DNA of 64,000 nucleotides. It comes from Syngnathus acus (taxonomy: Eukaryota > Chordata > Actinopteri > Syngnathiformes > Syngnathidae). The notes beneath the pieces are model-generated. The model made no database searches. It saw only the letters and a list, made by a program, of their open reading frames with translations, and was not told the origin of the DNA. A program made the position numbers and the translations under genes. Shown one piece after another: positions 12,168-24,465 of the stretch (position 1 is the first letter of the stretch; the number at the start of each line of letters is the position of its first letter). The stretch is from the NCBI RefSeq assembly GCF_901709675.1, contig NC_051087.1, positions 18,230,067 to 18,294,066 on the forward strand, read 5' to 3'.

Positions 12168-13493
12168 CAGGGGTGGGCAAACTTTTTGACTTGCGGGCCG
12201 AACTGGGTTCTAAATTTGGACCGGAGGGCCGAACCAGGAGCAGATGGATGTAGTGTTTGTGTGAAGTAATATAAACGACCTGTAAAGGTCATTGCATAAA
12301 AGGTTTTGGCGTTTAGTAGGTAGTAAAGCATGGATATTCAAAAAATGTTTTTTGAAAACAAATGCATTTATTAACAGCATTAAAAAAAAAAAATCACTGA
12401 AAAACTGCTATCAGTGATTCTCATAAAATACGACACTGTTATTATGAATAACAGTCTCCATCATTTCAGTGCCTGCAGGTCAGATTAATGAAAGATGTTT
12501 ATCTTATGAGATCACATCAAACGGCAAACATTCTGACCAAATATATCATCTTGAAGAATCGGTGAAAGCATACATCCAAATAAAGTAATCAAAACGGCAA
12601 CACGGTGAGGGGTATCTGAAAATCAGAGCAGAGTTTTAACTCACAAACACCTGGTAACAGAGGTGAGGAAACGGGAAACACTTCCTTAAAGTAAGCCTTA
12701 AGAACTTTACAGGTTAAGATTAGTCGGAAACAAGTGGTGCATCATTGTCCTTGAGCATCCTGCATTGTTTGAAAATGAGAATGGTCACTAGTTTCAATCC
12801 CTGCTATTTGTACAAATCATATTCAAAATGCATTTTTTTACAACAAACTTGAGAGCCTCCCCTTCATTTTCAGTGGGAACAGTGTTGTTGGTCTCCCTTT
12901 TTTGCTAGTGCGTCACAGTCTGGAGTAAAATTTGTTGTGGCAATTCTTAGGAGAGATCCGAGGTGTTGGTCCGTTTACCTAGATCTGTGACGGGTTGATG
13001 TTGATGTTCATGTGGCTGAACGTCACGTCGCGTACGTCGAGCCAAATTGCCCACTCTTTTTTAAACACTCGGCACTCAGTGTCCACCTTGCTTTTCCTTG
13101 GGCGACTCATTTTAATGGAAGGATTCCAGGGGAAGGTTTGTGGGTGGCTTTAGCGTAAAACTGTATCTGAAAGCTCAGCGCGCGAATTACAAGAATGCTG
13201 TCGTCACAGCCCACGCTCTAAATTCGGCACTGATACAAATAGAGCGCGAGTGCGCCATGTCCGTACTACTGAGTACGTACACGCACTTGTGAGTGTGCAC
13301 CGAGCTTTCTGACACGGCTTCCGGTAGTAAATGCGCAGGCGAGCGGTTCCCCATCTACTGGGGAAATGCAGTCATTGCAGGCAAAATGACCAAAAAAAAT
13401 GTTTAATAATACAATTTATTCAGGGTTGGCGGGCCGGATTAAACTGTCCCGTGGGCCGGATGTGGCCCGCGGGCCGTAGTTTGCCCAAACCTG
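12168..13493 (-). mobile_element. Non-autonomous hAT element (deletion derivative)
   Basis: Terminal inverted repeats CAGGGGTGGGCAAAC at 12168 and GTTTGCCCAAACCTG-like sequence ending at 13493 are flanked by CCCTATAC (12160-12167) and CCCTACAC (13494-13501), a 7/8 match to an 8-bp hAT target duplication. Antisense remnants of a GTF2IRD2-like hAT transposase are visible: the C-terminal dimerisation tail (about 12900-12990) and the N-terminal start (about 13080-13115). The middle of the gene is gone. It resembles the larger hAT at 34165-42940. Confidence 0.88.
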
Positions 13494-13529
13494 CCCTACA
13501 CAGTCCTCCGGCTCCCCAACAATAGCGGT

Positions 13530-13955
13530 AACAGTTTATTTTGATTTTATTGCAATGTTTTGCCTTATTCAGATTTGTTTCAAGACTACAGTTACAGTTA
13601 GACTTCACTTTGATGGTTAATGCAGTTATTGCAATTTTGTTGTTTTATCACAGTAGATTGGTTTATTTACATTTCAAAAACCGGAAGCCATTCATTTACA
13701 AGTGTGATTGCACTTTGGTTACATATTTAAATGTTCAGATATTAAGATGTGATAGACAGTTTTTGCATGATTTGAATGAAGCAAAATAACATGCTTTTTC
13801 TCTCGAATATATTGTTATAATCATTTGTTTCAGATGTAATCATTTTCTGTATAAAAATTAAATTTGGTGTTCAAAAAGTCTTTTTTCAAACTTGAGTCTT
13901 GAAAAAGAGGGGGTCGTCTTATAATCAGGGTCGTCTTATATTCGGGCCAATACGG
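13530..13955 (-). mobile_element. TA-target family B, truncated copy
   Basis: It matches the inverted copy of 19163-19560 and ends in TTCGGGCCAATACGG followed by TA (13956-13957). Read inward from that tip, TATAAGACGACCC boxes start at bases 16 and 33. Its other end breaks off near 13530. Confidence 0.88.
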
Positions 13956-13959
13956 TATA

Positions 13960-14152
13960 TATGTGTGTGTGCTTGCGTGCGTGTGTGTGCGTGTGTGTGT
14001 GTGCTTGTGTATATGTTTACAGTATGTACACTTGTACATTGTTATAAAAAAGTTGTTATAAGAAAAGAGTTCTAAAAACATATTTACAGTATGTATACTT
14101 TAGCTACATCTACATATGTACGCAGGCACGCACACACACACACACACGCAGG

Positions 14153-14207
<55 letters not shown>

Positions 14208-14218
14208 GCACACACACG
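13960..14218. repeat. GT and CA microsatellites
   Basis: An imperfect GT/GC-rich run (about 13962-14010) and a CA-rich run (about 14123-14217) with CGCA interruptions, separated by about 110 bp of AT-rich sequence. They are inverted relative to each other. Confidence 0.9.
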
Positions 14219-14370
14219 TATCATATTTATATCTATATTATTGATACATTATGTCCTGTATGTCATTTATACTATTAATATAGTATTTACATGTTTGAAA
14301 GTATTAGTTAATGTTCTAATGATAACATAAATAAATTGTCAACCCTAACATATATGTATGTATATATATC

Positions 14371-15901
14371 CAGGACTGTCTCAGAAAATTAGAATATTGT
14401 GATAAACTCCTTTATTTTCTGAAATGCAATTAAACAACCAAAAATGTCATACATTCTGGATTCATTACAAATCAACTGAAATATTGCAAGCCTTTTATTA
14501 TTTCAATATTGCTGATTATGGCACACAGCTTATTTCCTCAGACCAAGTAAAAAAAAAGATTTAAAACAGCAAAACAAAATCAAACATTTGAAAATGTCCA
14601 TTAATGCACTCAGTACTTGGTTGGGAATCTTTTTGCACGGATTACTGCATCAATGCGGCGTGGCATGGAGACAATCAGCCTGTGGCATTACTGAGGTGTT
14701 ATGGATGCCCAGGATGCTTCAATAGCGGCCTTTAGCTCATTTGCATTGTTGGGTTTGGTGTCTTTCAGCTTCTTCTTCACAATACCCCACAAATTATCGA
14801 TGGGGTTCAGGTCAGGGGAATTGGCAGGCCAATCGAGGACAGTAATGCCATGGTCAGTACACCATTTACTGGTGGTTTTGGCACTGTGGGCAGGTGCCAG
14901 ATCATGCTGGAAAATGAAATAATCATCTCCATAGAGCTTTTCAGCAGACGGAAGCATGTAGTGGTCTAGAATCTCTTGGTACACAGCTGCATTTACTCTG
15001 GACTTGATAAAACACAGTGGACCAACACCATCAGCTGACACGGCTCCCCAAACCATCGCTGACTGTGGGAACTTCACACTGGATTTCAAGCAACTTGGAT
15101 TTTGCTCCTCTCCAGCCTTTCTCCAGACTCTGGCGCCTTGACTTCCAAATGAAATACAAATCTTGCTTTCGTCTGAAAAGAGGACTTTGGACAACTGTCC
15201 AGTGCTTCTTTTCCATAGCCGAAGTCAGACGCTTCTTCCGTTGTCTTGAGTTCAGATGTGGCTTGACCATGGGAATACGGCTATTGTAGCCCATTTCCCG
15301 GACACGTCTGTGAACAGTGGCTTTTGATACCTGGACTCCAGCTTCAGTCAACTGTCTTTGAAGCTCCCCCAAATTCTGGAAGCGACTCTTCTTCACAATG
15401 CTGTTAAGGCTGCGGTCATCATCTCTCTTGGTTGTGCAGCGTTTCCTGCCACATTTCCCCCTTCCAACATACTTTTCGTGGATGTGCTTTGAAATTGCAC
15501 TCTGTGAACAGCTTGCTCTTTGAGAAATTTATTTTTGTGTCTTACCCTCCTGATGGAGGGTGTCAATGATGGTGTCTTGTGATTTAGTTTACTGAACCAA
15601 GCTGTGTGTTTTTCAAGGCTCAAGAAACCCTTGCAGGTGTTTCGAGTTAATTAGACGATTCAAGTGATTAGTTAAATACCCTACTAGTATACTTTTTCAT
15701 GATATTCTAATATTTTGAGATAGGATATTTGAGTTTTCTTAAGCTGCTTGCCATAATCAGCTATATTAAAATAATAAAAGGCTTGCAATATTTCAGCTGA
15801 TTTGTAATAAATCCAGAATGAATGACATTTTTGGTTTTTTAATTGTATTACAGAAAATAAAGAACTTTATCACAATATTCTAATTTTCTGAGACAGTCCT
15901 G
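14371..15901 (-). mobile_element. Tc1-like transposon (third family)
   Basis: The ends are CAGGACTGTCTCAGAAAATT at 14371 and its inverse ending at 15901, before TA. A second inverted stretch about 130 bp inside (ATTGCAAGCCTTTTATTATT) makes the terminal regions long. It codes for a broken transposase on the minus strand. Confidence 0.92.
14625..15560 (-). pseudogene. Tc1-like transposase pseudogene (third family)
   Basis: Read on the minus strand it shows a helix-turn-helix region (ELQRQLTEAGVQVSKATVHR), then FSDESKI with the first catalytic Asp, FQHDLAPAHSA with the second, and SPDLNPIDNLWG, where the final acidic residue is Asp instead of the Glu usual for Tc1 elements. Frame changes occur near 15395 and 15190. 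A TAA stop replaces a Gln codon after ASITPQ near 14690, but reading continues beyond it as RLIVSMPRRIDAV. It is not functional. Confidence 0.88.
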
Positions 15902-15911
15902 TACATATATA

Positions 15912-17454
15912 CACTGCTCAAAAAAATTAAAGGAACACTTTGAAAACATCAGATTTCAATGGTGAAAAAAAAAAGTTGGATATCTATACTGATATGGACA
16001 GTTTAGTGTCTCAGGAACAAAAGGATACCACGTCTTTTGATGGAAATAAAGGTTTTCAGCCTACAGAGGGCTCAGTATACAGACATCCCAAAAATCTAAG
16101 TGAAAAAATGATATGGCAGGCTCGTCCATTTTGCCTAAATTCAATTTCTGCAACTCAAAATCTTGTGTGGCCCCCCTGTACTTGTATGCATGCTTGACAA
16201 CGTCGCAGCATGCTCCTAATGAGACGACGAATGGTGTCTTGTGAGATGTCCTCCCAGATCTGTCTAAGAGCATCAGTGAGCTCCTGTAAAGTCTGAGGAG
16301 CAACCTGGCGGCATCTGATGGACCGAAACATTATGTCCCAGAGGTGTTCTCTCGGGTTTAGATCAGGTGATCGTGAGGGCCATTCATTTGTGTCAATTCC
16401 TTCATCCTCCAGATACTGTCTGCATACTCTTGCCACATGAGGCCAGGCATTGTTGTGGATCAGGAGGAACCCAGGACCTACTGCACCAATGTAGGGTCTG
16501 ACCATGGGTGCAAGGATTTCATCTCGATACCTAATGGCAGTCAGAGTGCCGTTCTCTAGCCTGTAGAGGTCTGTTCATCCCTCCATGGAAATCCCTCCCC
16601 AGACCATCACTGACCCACCACCGAACCGGTCATGCTGAATGATGTTGCAGGCAGCATAGCGCTCTCCTTGGCTTCTCCAGATCCTTTCACGTCTATCACA
16701 GGTGCTCAGGGTAAACCTGCTCTCATCTGTGAAAAGCACAGGGCGCCAGTGGCGGACTTGCCAATTCTGGTGTTCTGTGGCAAATGCCAATCGAGCTCCA
16801 CGGTGCTGAGCAATGAGCACAGGGCACACTACAGGACGTCGTGCCCTGAGGCCACCCTCGTGAAGTCTGTTTCTGACTGTTTGGGCAGAGACATTCACAC
16901 CAGTAGCCTGCTGGAGGTCATTCTGTAAGGCTCGGGCAGTGCTCAAACTGTTCCTCTTTGCACAAAACAGCAGATATCGGTCCTGCTGATGGGATGAGGA
17001 CCGTCTATGGCCCTGTCCAGCTCTCCTAGAGTAACTGCCTATCTCCTAGAATCTCCTCCATGCTCTGGAGATTGTACTGGGAGACACATCAAATCTTCTC
17101 GCAACAGCACGCATGGATGTGCCATCCTAGAGGAGTTGGACAATCTGCGCAACTTCAGGAGGGTTAAGAAATCGCCTCATGCTCCCAGTCATGTTAATGA
17201 CTCTAGCTAAAGCCAACACCTGTAGAAAAACTGTTAAAAAAGATCAAGAGGAGGAACTTGAAATGGCCTCCACCTGCAAAAACAGTCCTGTTTTGGGGAC
17301 CATCTCGTTGTTGCCCCTCTAGTGTACCTGTTGTTAATTCCATCAACACCAATGCAGCTGAAACTGATTAAAAAACCCCTCTGCAAGAAAAGTCTAATTG
17401 AATTCATGCCATACCCTGATAAAAAAACTGTTCCTTTCATTTTTTTAAGCAGTG
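15912..17454 (-). mobile_element. Tc1-like transposon, copy 2
   Basis: The tips are CACTGCTCAAAAAAATTAAA (15912) and its inverse ending at 17454, each flanked by TA. It is the same family as 238-2085 but keeps the full N-terminal coding region and lacks the family B insertion. Confidence 0.93.
16155..17192 (-). pseudogene. Tc1-like transposase pseudogene (copy 2)
   Basis: On the minus strand the protein starts at 17192 (MTGSMRRFLNPPEV), with helix-turn-helix segments up to SRAWRRF, followed by the DDE core. In-frame stops follow VQLL near 17130 and RRF near 17050, and another follows SMEG near 16575. The catalytic residues read Asp (TDESRF), Asn in place of Asp (IHNNAWPH) and Glu (SPDLNPREH). 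It shares the Asp-to-Asn and Arg-to-Trp changes with copy 1. The C-terminal end (GGHTRF) is present, so the protein is close to full length but inactive. Confidence 0.92.
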
Positions 17455-17488
17455 TATATATGTGTGTGTGTGTGTGTGTATATATATA

Positions 17489-18560
17489 CCGTAATTTTCG
17501 GACTAAAAATCGCTCCGGAATATAGGTCGCATTAGCCATAAAATGCACAATAACGTGAAAGAAAACATATATAAGTCGCTCCGGAGGATAAGTCGCATTT
17601 TGGGGGGAAATTTATTGGACAAAATCCAACACCAAGAACAGACATGAACGAGCAACAACAGGCTAAACGATAGGTATGCTAACGTGACATAAACACAAAC
17701 GAAGAGCTGAGAACGGGCCTGACAAAACATTCAGAGTTATTAAAAAAAACTATTACATAAATCACACGTTTATAAAACCATCTGTGTCACTCCAATTCAT
17801 TAAATCCATCGATCGTCCTTTGTCAACAATGGGTGCGCGCCGCTGACGGCGCTTGCACTTCAAAATATTCCACAGGCCCATATAACGATATATAAATTAG
17901 ATATCAAATAATTATTATATCCGCAATAATATTATCAAACCATCTGTGCACTCTAAATCATTAAATCCATCGATCAAATTCCTCGTCCTTTGTCAACAAC
18001 GGCGCGCGTGTGCCCTGACATCAGCCTCGTCGTTATTCCACAGATCTAGTATATAACTATATTGTAGCGTTAACAAAGTACAAGGAAAGACGTGGGTTTG
18101 GTAAACGGCTCTTTATTTAACAAAACAAACTTCCAGGCGGTGGCGGCGTGGACTTCCAGCCACGGAGGTGAAAGAGAGCTCGGTAGAGTAGGACCGGGCA
18201 TGCGTAAAAGCCATAATAGTTTTTCAAACCTTCTGTGTCACTCCAAATCCTTAAATCCTTCAAACTCTTCATCCTCCGTGTCACTTAGAAACAAAGCCGC
18301 TAATGATGCCGGTAGTACGTGGGGCCCTTCGTCATCTTCGTCATCCCGTGATCAATCTTTGTCCTTTTTGTAAACAACCGCCGCGCCACGCCGCGTCGCG
18401 CTGCTGATGTCACTTGAAATTCAAATTACAGTAATCCCTTGCTACATCGCGGTTCGTTTATCGCGGTTTCAAAAAAGACATATAAGTCGCTCCCTATTAT
18501 AAGTCGCCCCCCCCACCCAAACTATGAAAAAAACCGCGACTTATAGTCAGAAAATTACGG
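17489..18560. mobile_element. TA-target family A element
   Basis: It is bounded by CCGTAATTTTCGGAC and its inverse (GTCAGAAAATTACGG), with TA on both sides (17487-17488 and 18561-18562). The right tip, read inward, has TATAAGTCGC starting at base 16. The interior is closely related to 35812-37306 but carries one copy of the unit that is tandemly repeated there. A pogo-like terminal sequence (CAGTAATCCCTTGCTACATC) lies at about 18430-18470. There is no transposase. Confidence 0.9.
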
Positions 18561-18620
18561 TATGTATAATAATATATATATATAATAATATATACGTATA
18601 TATATATAATAAATATAAAA

Positions 18621-18785
18621 TAATTATAAAAGTCTTGTGTGGATGCTCTCACGCTTTGCCGTGGGGCCGCGTCAGCACAGTGAGAGCAGAGCAAAGCCGT
18701 GACACGTTTACACTTTAAAATGTTTAAAAAGTGTTTAAAATTACGATAAAGTGTTTAAAAATAAAATTATAAAAGTCTTGTGCGG
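18621..18785 (-). repeat. Single unit of a 140-150 bp repeat family
   Basis: The sequence from TAATTATAAAAGTCTTGTG to the next AAAGTCTTGTGCGGG is the reverse complement of the units at 30953-31400. It lies between a family A element and a SINE. Confidence 0.8.
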
Positions 18786-19160
18786 GATGGCGGCTCGGTG
18801 GCACTCTGGGTAGCACGTCCGCCTCACAGTTAGGAGGGTGCGGGTTCGATTCCACCTCCGGCCCTCCCTGTGTGGAGTTTGCATGTTCTCCCCGGGCCCG
18901 CGTGGGTTTTCTCCGGGCACTCCGGTTTCCTCCCACATCCCAAAAACATGCTTGGTAGGCTGATTGAGCACTCCATATTGTCCCTAGGTGTGAGTGCGAG
19001 TGCGAATGGTTGTTCGTCTCTGTGTGCCCTGCAATTGGCTGGCAACCGGTTCAGGGTGTCCCCCGCCTACTGCCCAATGACGCTGGGATAGGCTCCAGCA
19101 CACCCGCGACCCCCGTGGGGACTGAGCGGTACAGAAAATGGATGGATGGATGGATGGATG
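18786..19160 (+). mobile_element. SINE-B, tRNA-derived SINE with (ATGG)n tail
   Basis: The head (GGCGGCTCGGTGGCAC ... GTAGCACGTCCGCC) and GGGTTCGATTCC resemble tRNA A and B boxes. The body is the common teleost sequence around TTTCCTCCCACATCCCAAAA, with a 3' tail of GGTACAGAAAATGGATGG repeats. Family B element 19163-27177 inserted directly at this tail. Confidence 0.9.
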
Positions 19161-19805
19161 TACCATATTGGCCCGAATATAAGACGACCCTGATTATAAG
19201 ACGACCCCCTCTTTTTCAAGACTCAAGTTTGAAAAAATACTTTTTGAATAACAATTTTAATTTTTATACAGAAAATAACAATATATTCGAGAGAAAAAGC
19301 ATGTTATGAATGTCAAATCATGCAAAAACTGTCTATCACATCTTAATATTGAACATTTAAATATGTAAACTAAAGTGCAATCACATTTGTAAATGAATGG
19401 CTTCTGGTTTTTGAAATGTAAATAAACCTATCTACTGTGATAAAACAACAAAATTGCAATAACTGCATCAAAGTGAAGTCTAACTCTAATTGTAGTCTTG
19501 AAACAAATCTGAATAAGGAAAAACATTGCAATCAAATAATGCAAACTGGTTTAAACTTGAGAGTAGCTAAGATCTGTCATGTCAGAACATTACAAACATC
19601 CTCTGCCTCGCTGTGCTCAGTGTCACTGTCCACGTACACGCACACCATCCTGTTGAACTCTTGAAAGCGGTCGCTCTGAGGACCACGGAAAGCTTTTCTC
19701 TGATTGTGAGCATTTTTTAGGCGATCTTTTTGAGCTCTCCATCTCCATACTCACTCACTCGAAACTCACTCTGTGGCACCATATTTCACGGCCGCTTTGC
19801 AATTG

Positions 19806-20546
19806 TGTCAGGTTTGATTCGCTGACTGAACAACTATTAAGAGAAGAGCAACAGCAAACAAACCACAAGTGAGACAGAATATCAAGTCTTTTCTCGCGAG
19901 GAGTGCAGTACAGATAGCTTACAACAATCTCACTACACTAAATATCTGTGTACACTCCCGCTCTTTTTATTTGGATTTGCCCTACCCACAATTATGAGAC
20001 AAAAGCCCCTAAAGGAAGGGGGAAGCACGTGAGCTTTGCCTCGTAAGCAAAAAAATCACCAGGTGTTACATACTAATAAGAACATGTGAGGAAAAGGAGT
20101 TTGAGTTGAGAAGAGAAAGCCCTTGATCTCTAGTCAAAACATAGCAAGGGATGTTTTACGACCTTGTGTAGGATGAGACAAGCTAGGTTATTTATTACTG
20201 GATACGCACCAACATAATCTTACGATCAAGATAGTTTGGAAAACCCAGACTTTGATGGTCACTTGTAGGTTCATCTGAGGTGCAAGACAGCAATGAGGCA
20301 TGTTGTCTAACAAAGTGGTCTTTGTTAAGAAGGAACTGTCTCGGTAGACGTCTTCTTTTTGCTGAGTTGTCAGCTGCGTCCTGTCTGACCCAGCTGTAAC
20401 CTCTCTCCTGGCCCAGCCGTACCTTTTCTCTTCTGTGGTACATCATAAAAACAGCAAGGCCAAACAGCAAGCATATATTGCAGTAATATTGTGGTAAAGC
20501 ATTGATTAGAGAACGCATGATAACATATATATACATTTTTCTAACA
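19806..20546 (-). repeat. 3' LTR of the provirus
   Basis: 741 bp; on the minus strand it runs TGTTAG...CTGACA. A polypurine tract (minus strand ACAGGAGGGAAT, about 20547-20558) precedes it. AATAAA on the minus strand at about 19965-19975 is a candidate polyadenylation signal. Open frames inside are not viral genes. Confidence 0.95.
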
Positions 20547-20560
20547 ATTCCCTCCTGTTT
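20547..20560 (-). promoter_or_regulatory. Polypurine tract of the provirus
   Basis: Minus-strand AACAGGAGGGAAT lies directly against the LTR, where plus-strand DNA synthesis is primed in retroviruses. Confidence 0.8.
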
Positions 20561-20784
20561 ATCATAAGTTCTCAGAGACCATCTTATCACCTAAAAGCGG
20601 CCACTTCAAAAAGATTTTCAGCCGTAGGATCACAAGTATGAGCACAAATAAGTTTACACCAAGAAAGGATAAACGTTGCGATATTATCATTCGGAAACAC
20701 CCAGATCTGGGAAGAAGTCTGTAAACCCAAGTGCAAAAATTCCATCATCACCATCGTTATTATCAACATGCTGGCGTTCAGACA

Positions 20785-21273
20785 TTAGAGGCATACCCCG
20801 GCCATCTTGTCTTCCATGGGCGATATTGCTGTAGTGATGAGACGATTAAACAGAGCACGGAGACATGGAATACAACAACAACCACACAAGGTGAGTATAG
20901 CAGTAATTGAGGACACAAGGGCTTTATACTTCCCAAAAGCAGTCATCCACTTGTTGTGCTCTTTCATCCTCGTTTTGAGGGATTGCAAGCTTGCAATCGC
21001 CTTCGTCAGGCTCCCATCAGGGGCGGTGTCATTCTGGATGAAGGTGCAGCATTGTTCCCTGAACATTGCGCAGACCCTTCCTTTCTCAGACAACAACATA
21101 ACAAGAGCATTGCGGTTCTGGATTGACATTAGGGAAGGCGTGGCTAGCTGTTCGTGCACTGCCTCAAGTCCCGCTTGTGTCCTTTGCCCAATTTCTGCAT
21201 GTTGCAATGGTTGTAATTCATCATGTCGACGTTCTTGTTCATCGTACACCACCAGCAAATGGAAGACTCCCAT
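20785..21273 (-). pseudogene. Retroviral env fragment, transmembrane subunit
   Basis: A 162-residue open frame encodes the membrane-proximal part of an envelope TM subunit. About residues 46-75 hold the helical immunosuppressive-domain-like segment and the CX6CC motif (CAMFREQCC), which in gamma-type envelopes forms the disulphide link with SU. A hydrophobic membrane span follows at about residues 118-145 with a cluster of cysteines, then a short cytoplasmic tail. The surface subunit, cleavage site and fusion peptide are not recognisable upstream, so this is a remnant. It lies just upstream (in the viral sense) of the polypurine tract, as expected for env. Confidence 0.85.
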
Positions 21274-24200
21274 CCTGCTACAATTTGGTCAATTAATTCT
21301 TATTAATCAGGAACTCCTCTGGGGACTCTGATTGCATCAATTTCAGTCAGATCATCGTCGCCTCTCAAATTTAAAGACATTTTGTTTGTTTGTTTTTCCA
21401 GCTTTTTCCCAGATCTTGGCATGTTGATACATATACAATTTAGCTTGACTACATTCTCTGAAAGCAATGGCTACTTCTTTCTTTTTTCAATGGATATTAC
21501 TGTATAGAATGCTCTGTCACACATTTCACAATCAGTAGATGTGACAGATTTCACACAATCTTTGGTCAATGGCAACGATACAACATAAAGAATCGGTCGC
21601 AAATCCATACATATGACATATTCAATTTTTGCTTCTTGTCTTTACAGCTTGTTTTGCCATTAGCAATCAATTGTTTCGTTTTTCAGTAACTCTTATAGTT
21701 ACCTGAAACAAAATATCCACATTAATTTTAGATATAATCATCCCATTCTTTAACATCTACAGTGCTTGTTGACAAAGTACACATATAAACATCATATTTT
21801 CATTGCAGTTCAGATCCGACACAGCAGATCATCCTGCAAAGGTCAAATTGATCTTTTAAACAGCATTGTTTCCTTTTTTCTTTTTTATTTCTACCAAATT
21901 TTAATCATCCTTAGTTTCCCACTTGGTTCCAAAACATGGTAATCTATATTGTCGCCCAAACAATTTTATACGGGGTTAAACCCACAGTAATTGTAATATT
22001 TATGAACAGTTTGACGAGGTCTAAACATTTTGTCCATGATCTTCCAGTTTTTTCCCTGCACATTTTCACACTTTATACCAGTCCTGTCATGAGAATTAAT
22101 TTCTGAAATCCCATATCTCGGTATTATTTCTTTACATAACGTTTTTTGCCACTGTTAAGGCATTCAGTGTTTTTGTTGAAGCCAATTCAAACCATTTTGA
22201 GAATGCATCTATTATGACCAGGCATTATAACCCTGTGGATTGTGTTTAGCACATGTTAAACAAACTCTACAAAAATTTTGTTTTATAAATGTTTTGAATA
22301 TGAATCAATTCATATGTTGTATAAAGCTGACTGAACTGCCCCATTATCCCCCCTCTTGAGCCATGCGACACACAACCATGGCTCAATATTGCTGCCCACT
22401 TGTATAGGTTTTTTGTAGGATAGGTCAGTCTTCTGGTCATTTATAGATACCATTGTCCACTCTTGCCCCTCTTTTCGTCCATAATTGAATTTCAGTCTAT
22501 GGACTTTATCGCTGCACATCTTTAAAAATGTTTCAGTAATTTAATCTGCTTCTTGTGTGTACAAAATTTGAAGCGTCTTTTGCACTACAGCTATGCGGTT
22601 CCGTCCGCAAGCTTGTTACCTCTTGGCACCTTATCAGTCTCATGTGTGCCCTGCACACGTGCATATAGCTATTTTTCGTGGCAATTGGACTGCTTCCACA
22701 ACTAGCTTAGTTGTAGTTTCTTGTAGTTTCTTGTAGTTTCTTTTCAATCATTCTCTCATCGTTTATCACAAGAATCTTAGCAATTTGAATGAAAATCAAA
22801 ATGTATGTTTTATTTTACTCAATTGTATGATTTAGAGCATCCATATGTAGTAAAGTGTTGTATTACTACATATGATTTCATCTTCATTTAATTTGACACA
22901 CCTTTCAAAATGCTTCTCAGTGTCCCAGTGCATACATGCTTTGCTTGTGTAACTGGTTGTCTCAACCCGTGTTCCACATCCTAATCTTTTCTCCCTCAAG
23001 GTGCCAAACCAATCAAGATAAAAAGATAAAAACCAACAAAATAACCGCCAGTAAATTAATATAATAGTCAATTGTTGTTGTTTCTTAACTTTAACTAACT
23101 CAATCACTCTCTTATTCTCAAATGTAAAAACTTGTGTAGTCTTGACACAACCAATCGACTATTTCTTCTAAATTTAGCTTTGAAATGTTGTTATTTAATA
23201 ATTTTGCTTCATCCAATTCCAGAAAGCAAGTTCTTTCCATCTTTCAAATTTTGTTTCATCAGGGCTAGGCATTAATGCAGTGTGGACCAGTTTCTGCCCA
23301 CAAAAAAATTGCTTGCCTTTCTTTTCTTCTTATTTTCACAAAATTGCTTTTGTTTTGCGGTGCAAATCAGATAGACTACAGTCTAGCAAATTCTTTTGTG
23401 CACCTACATTAGCCAATTTTAACACAACACTGACAGCACACAGACAACACAAAAACTTACAGCAGAGACACAGCTCACAAACAATACCAACAAACAACGC
23501 TGCGCAAACGTCATCCTCTATTTTGACATTTTGATTACACTTTTTTTCTCATCAGCGCCTTTTATCCTTCATGCAAATATTGTCACATCTTCCTTAAGCA
23601 TCACCCTGTTTCAAATATTCAAACATTCTCTGAGAAACTCACACTTTCCCTGCTTCGCCCGCAGCCATAGCACCCCTCGTGCGAGGGGGGGCGCAGCATC
23701 AATGTTGATTGGTCACAGGCTGGCCATTTCCTGTAACAACCATGATGCCGGCCCACCGCCCACACGAGCATAGCAAAGGCCCACGCGCACAGCCCCGCCC
23801 CGCGACAACGCGCGAGCGCAGGCACGCTTATCAGTCTCGCCCTCTCAAAGGGCAGGCCAGCTTTGCTGTTGCGCCCTTCGTCATGTTCACATTCGACATC
23901 TTTCACTGTCTTCTACACAACATTTGCTGTCTCTTATTCTCGTCCTATCAAGCCACCGTTCTAGTCACTTTCTGCCACACACTGCTCATCTCAATTTCTC
24001 CAACCAACTTAAACACATTATTGCCCACTTCTCAATTTTCCTATTATTCCTAAACAGCTTCCTGAACATTCTCCATTACTGATGTCTTCCATAGGACACA
24101 CATCTCACTCGCGCACACATATACACACCCATTCATGAGGATCCTCTGCGCGCACACGCACACACACCAACACAAAAGGATGACGCACAACATACGTGTA

Positions 24201-24465
24201 AGACCACATAGATCCCACTAAGAACACCTTTTTGCTCGTCTTGTCAGATTTATTCTTTATTTTACTTTTAGAAGCTATTTGTAATTCTTTTCCATTTATT
24301 TAGCCAATTTTAACTTCAGTGTTTCTTTATCTTACTTTATCCTTTTAACACAAATATCTCCTGTATATTTAAGCTAATTTCTCTTTAATTTTGGCAGCCA
24401 GGTTCCCACTTCATTACATGGAAACCTGATTTGATTTGGTTTTGGCCTAGCCATAACTGTCTTTG
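21274..24465 (-). pseudogene. Decayed pol/env interior of the provirus
   Basis: About 3.2 kb between gag and env without a long open frame. I can identify only an integrase scrap (22010-22230). A GC-rich island (about 23670-23880) stands out against AT-rich surroundings. Protease and reverse transcriptase could not be recognised on either strand by eye. Confidence 0.6.
22010..22230 (-). pseudogene. Retroviral integrase core scrap
   Basis: Minus-strand translation gives VIIDAFSKWFELA, the region around the first catalytic Asp of the integrase core, then after a frame change near 22140 IIPRYGISEINSHD, matching the usual IPxxGxPxxxxSDNG segment with the second Asp position altered. It is decayed and non-functional. 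Confidence 0.75.

Noticed and set aside
18300-18373. Serine-rich frame in family A, also at 36808-37215
   Set aside because: No homology recognised and part of it is repeat; the element seems non-coding.
20195-20590. 131-residue frame, repeated at 26426-26767
   Set aside because: It lies inside both proviral LTRs, has no known viral protein features, and its duplication is due to the LTRs.
20807-21331. 174-residue plus-strand frame
   Set aside because: It is the complement of the env fragment, which has the recognised TM motifs.
23619-24053. GC-rich island with frames on both strands inside the provirus
   Set aside because: No viral or host protein recognised; noted only as compositional contrast.
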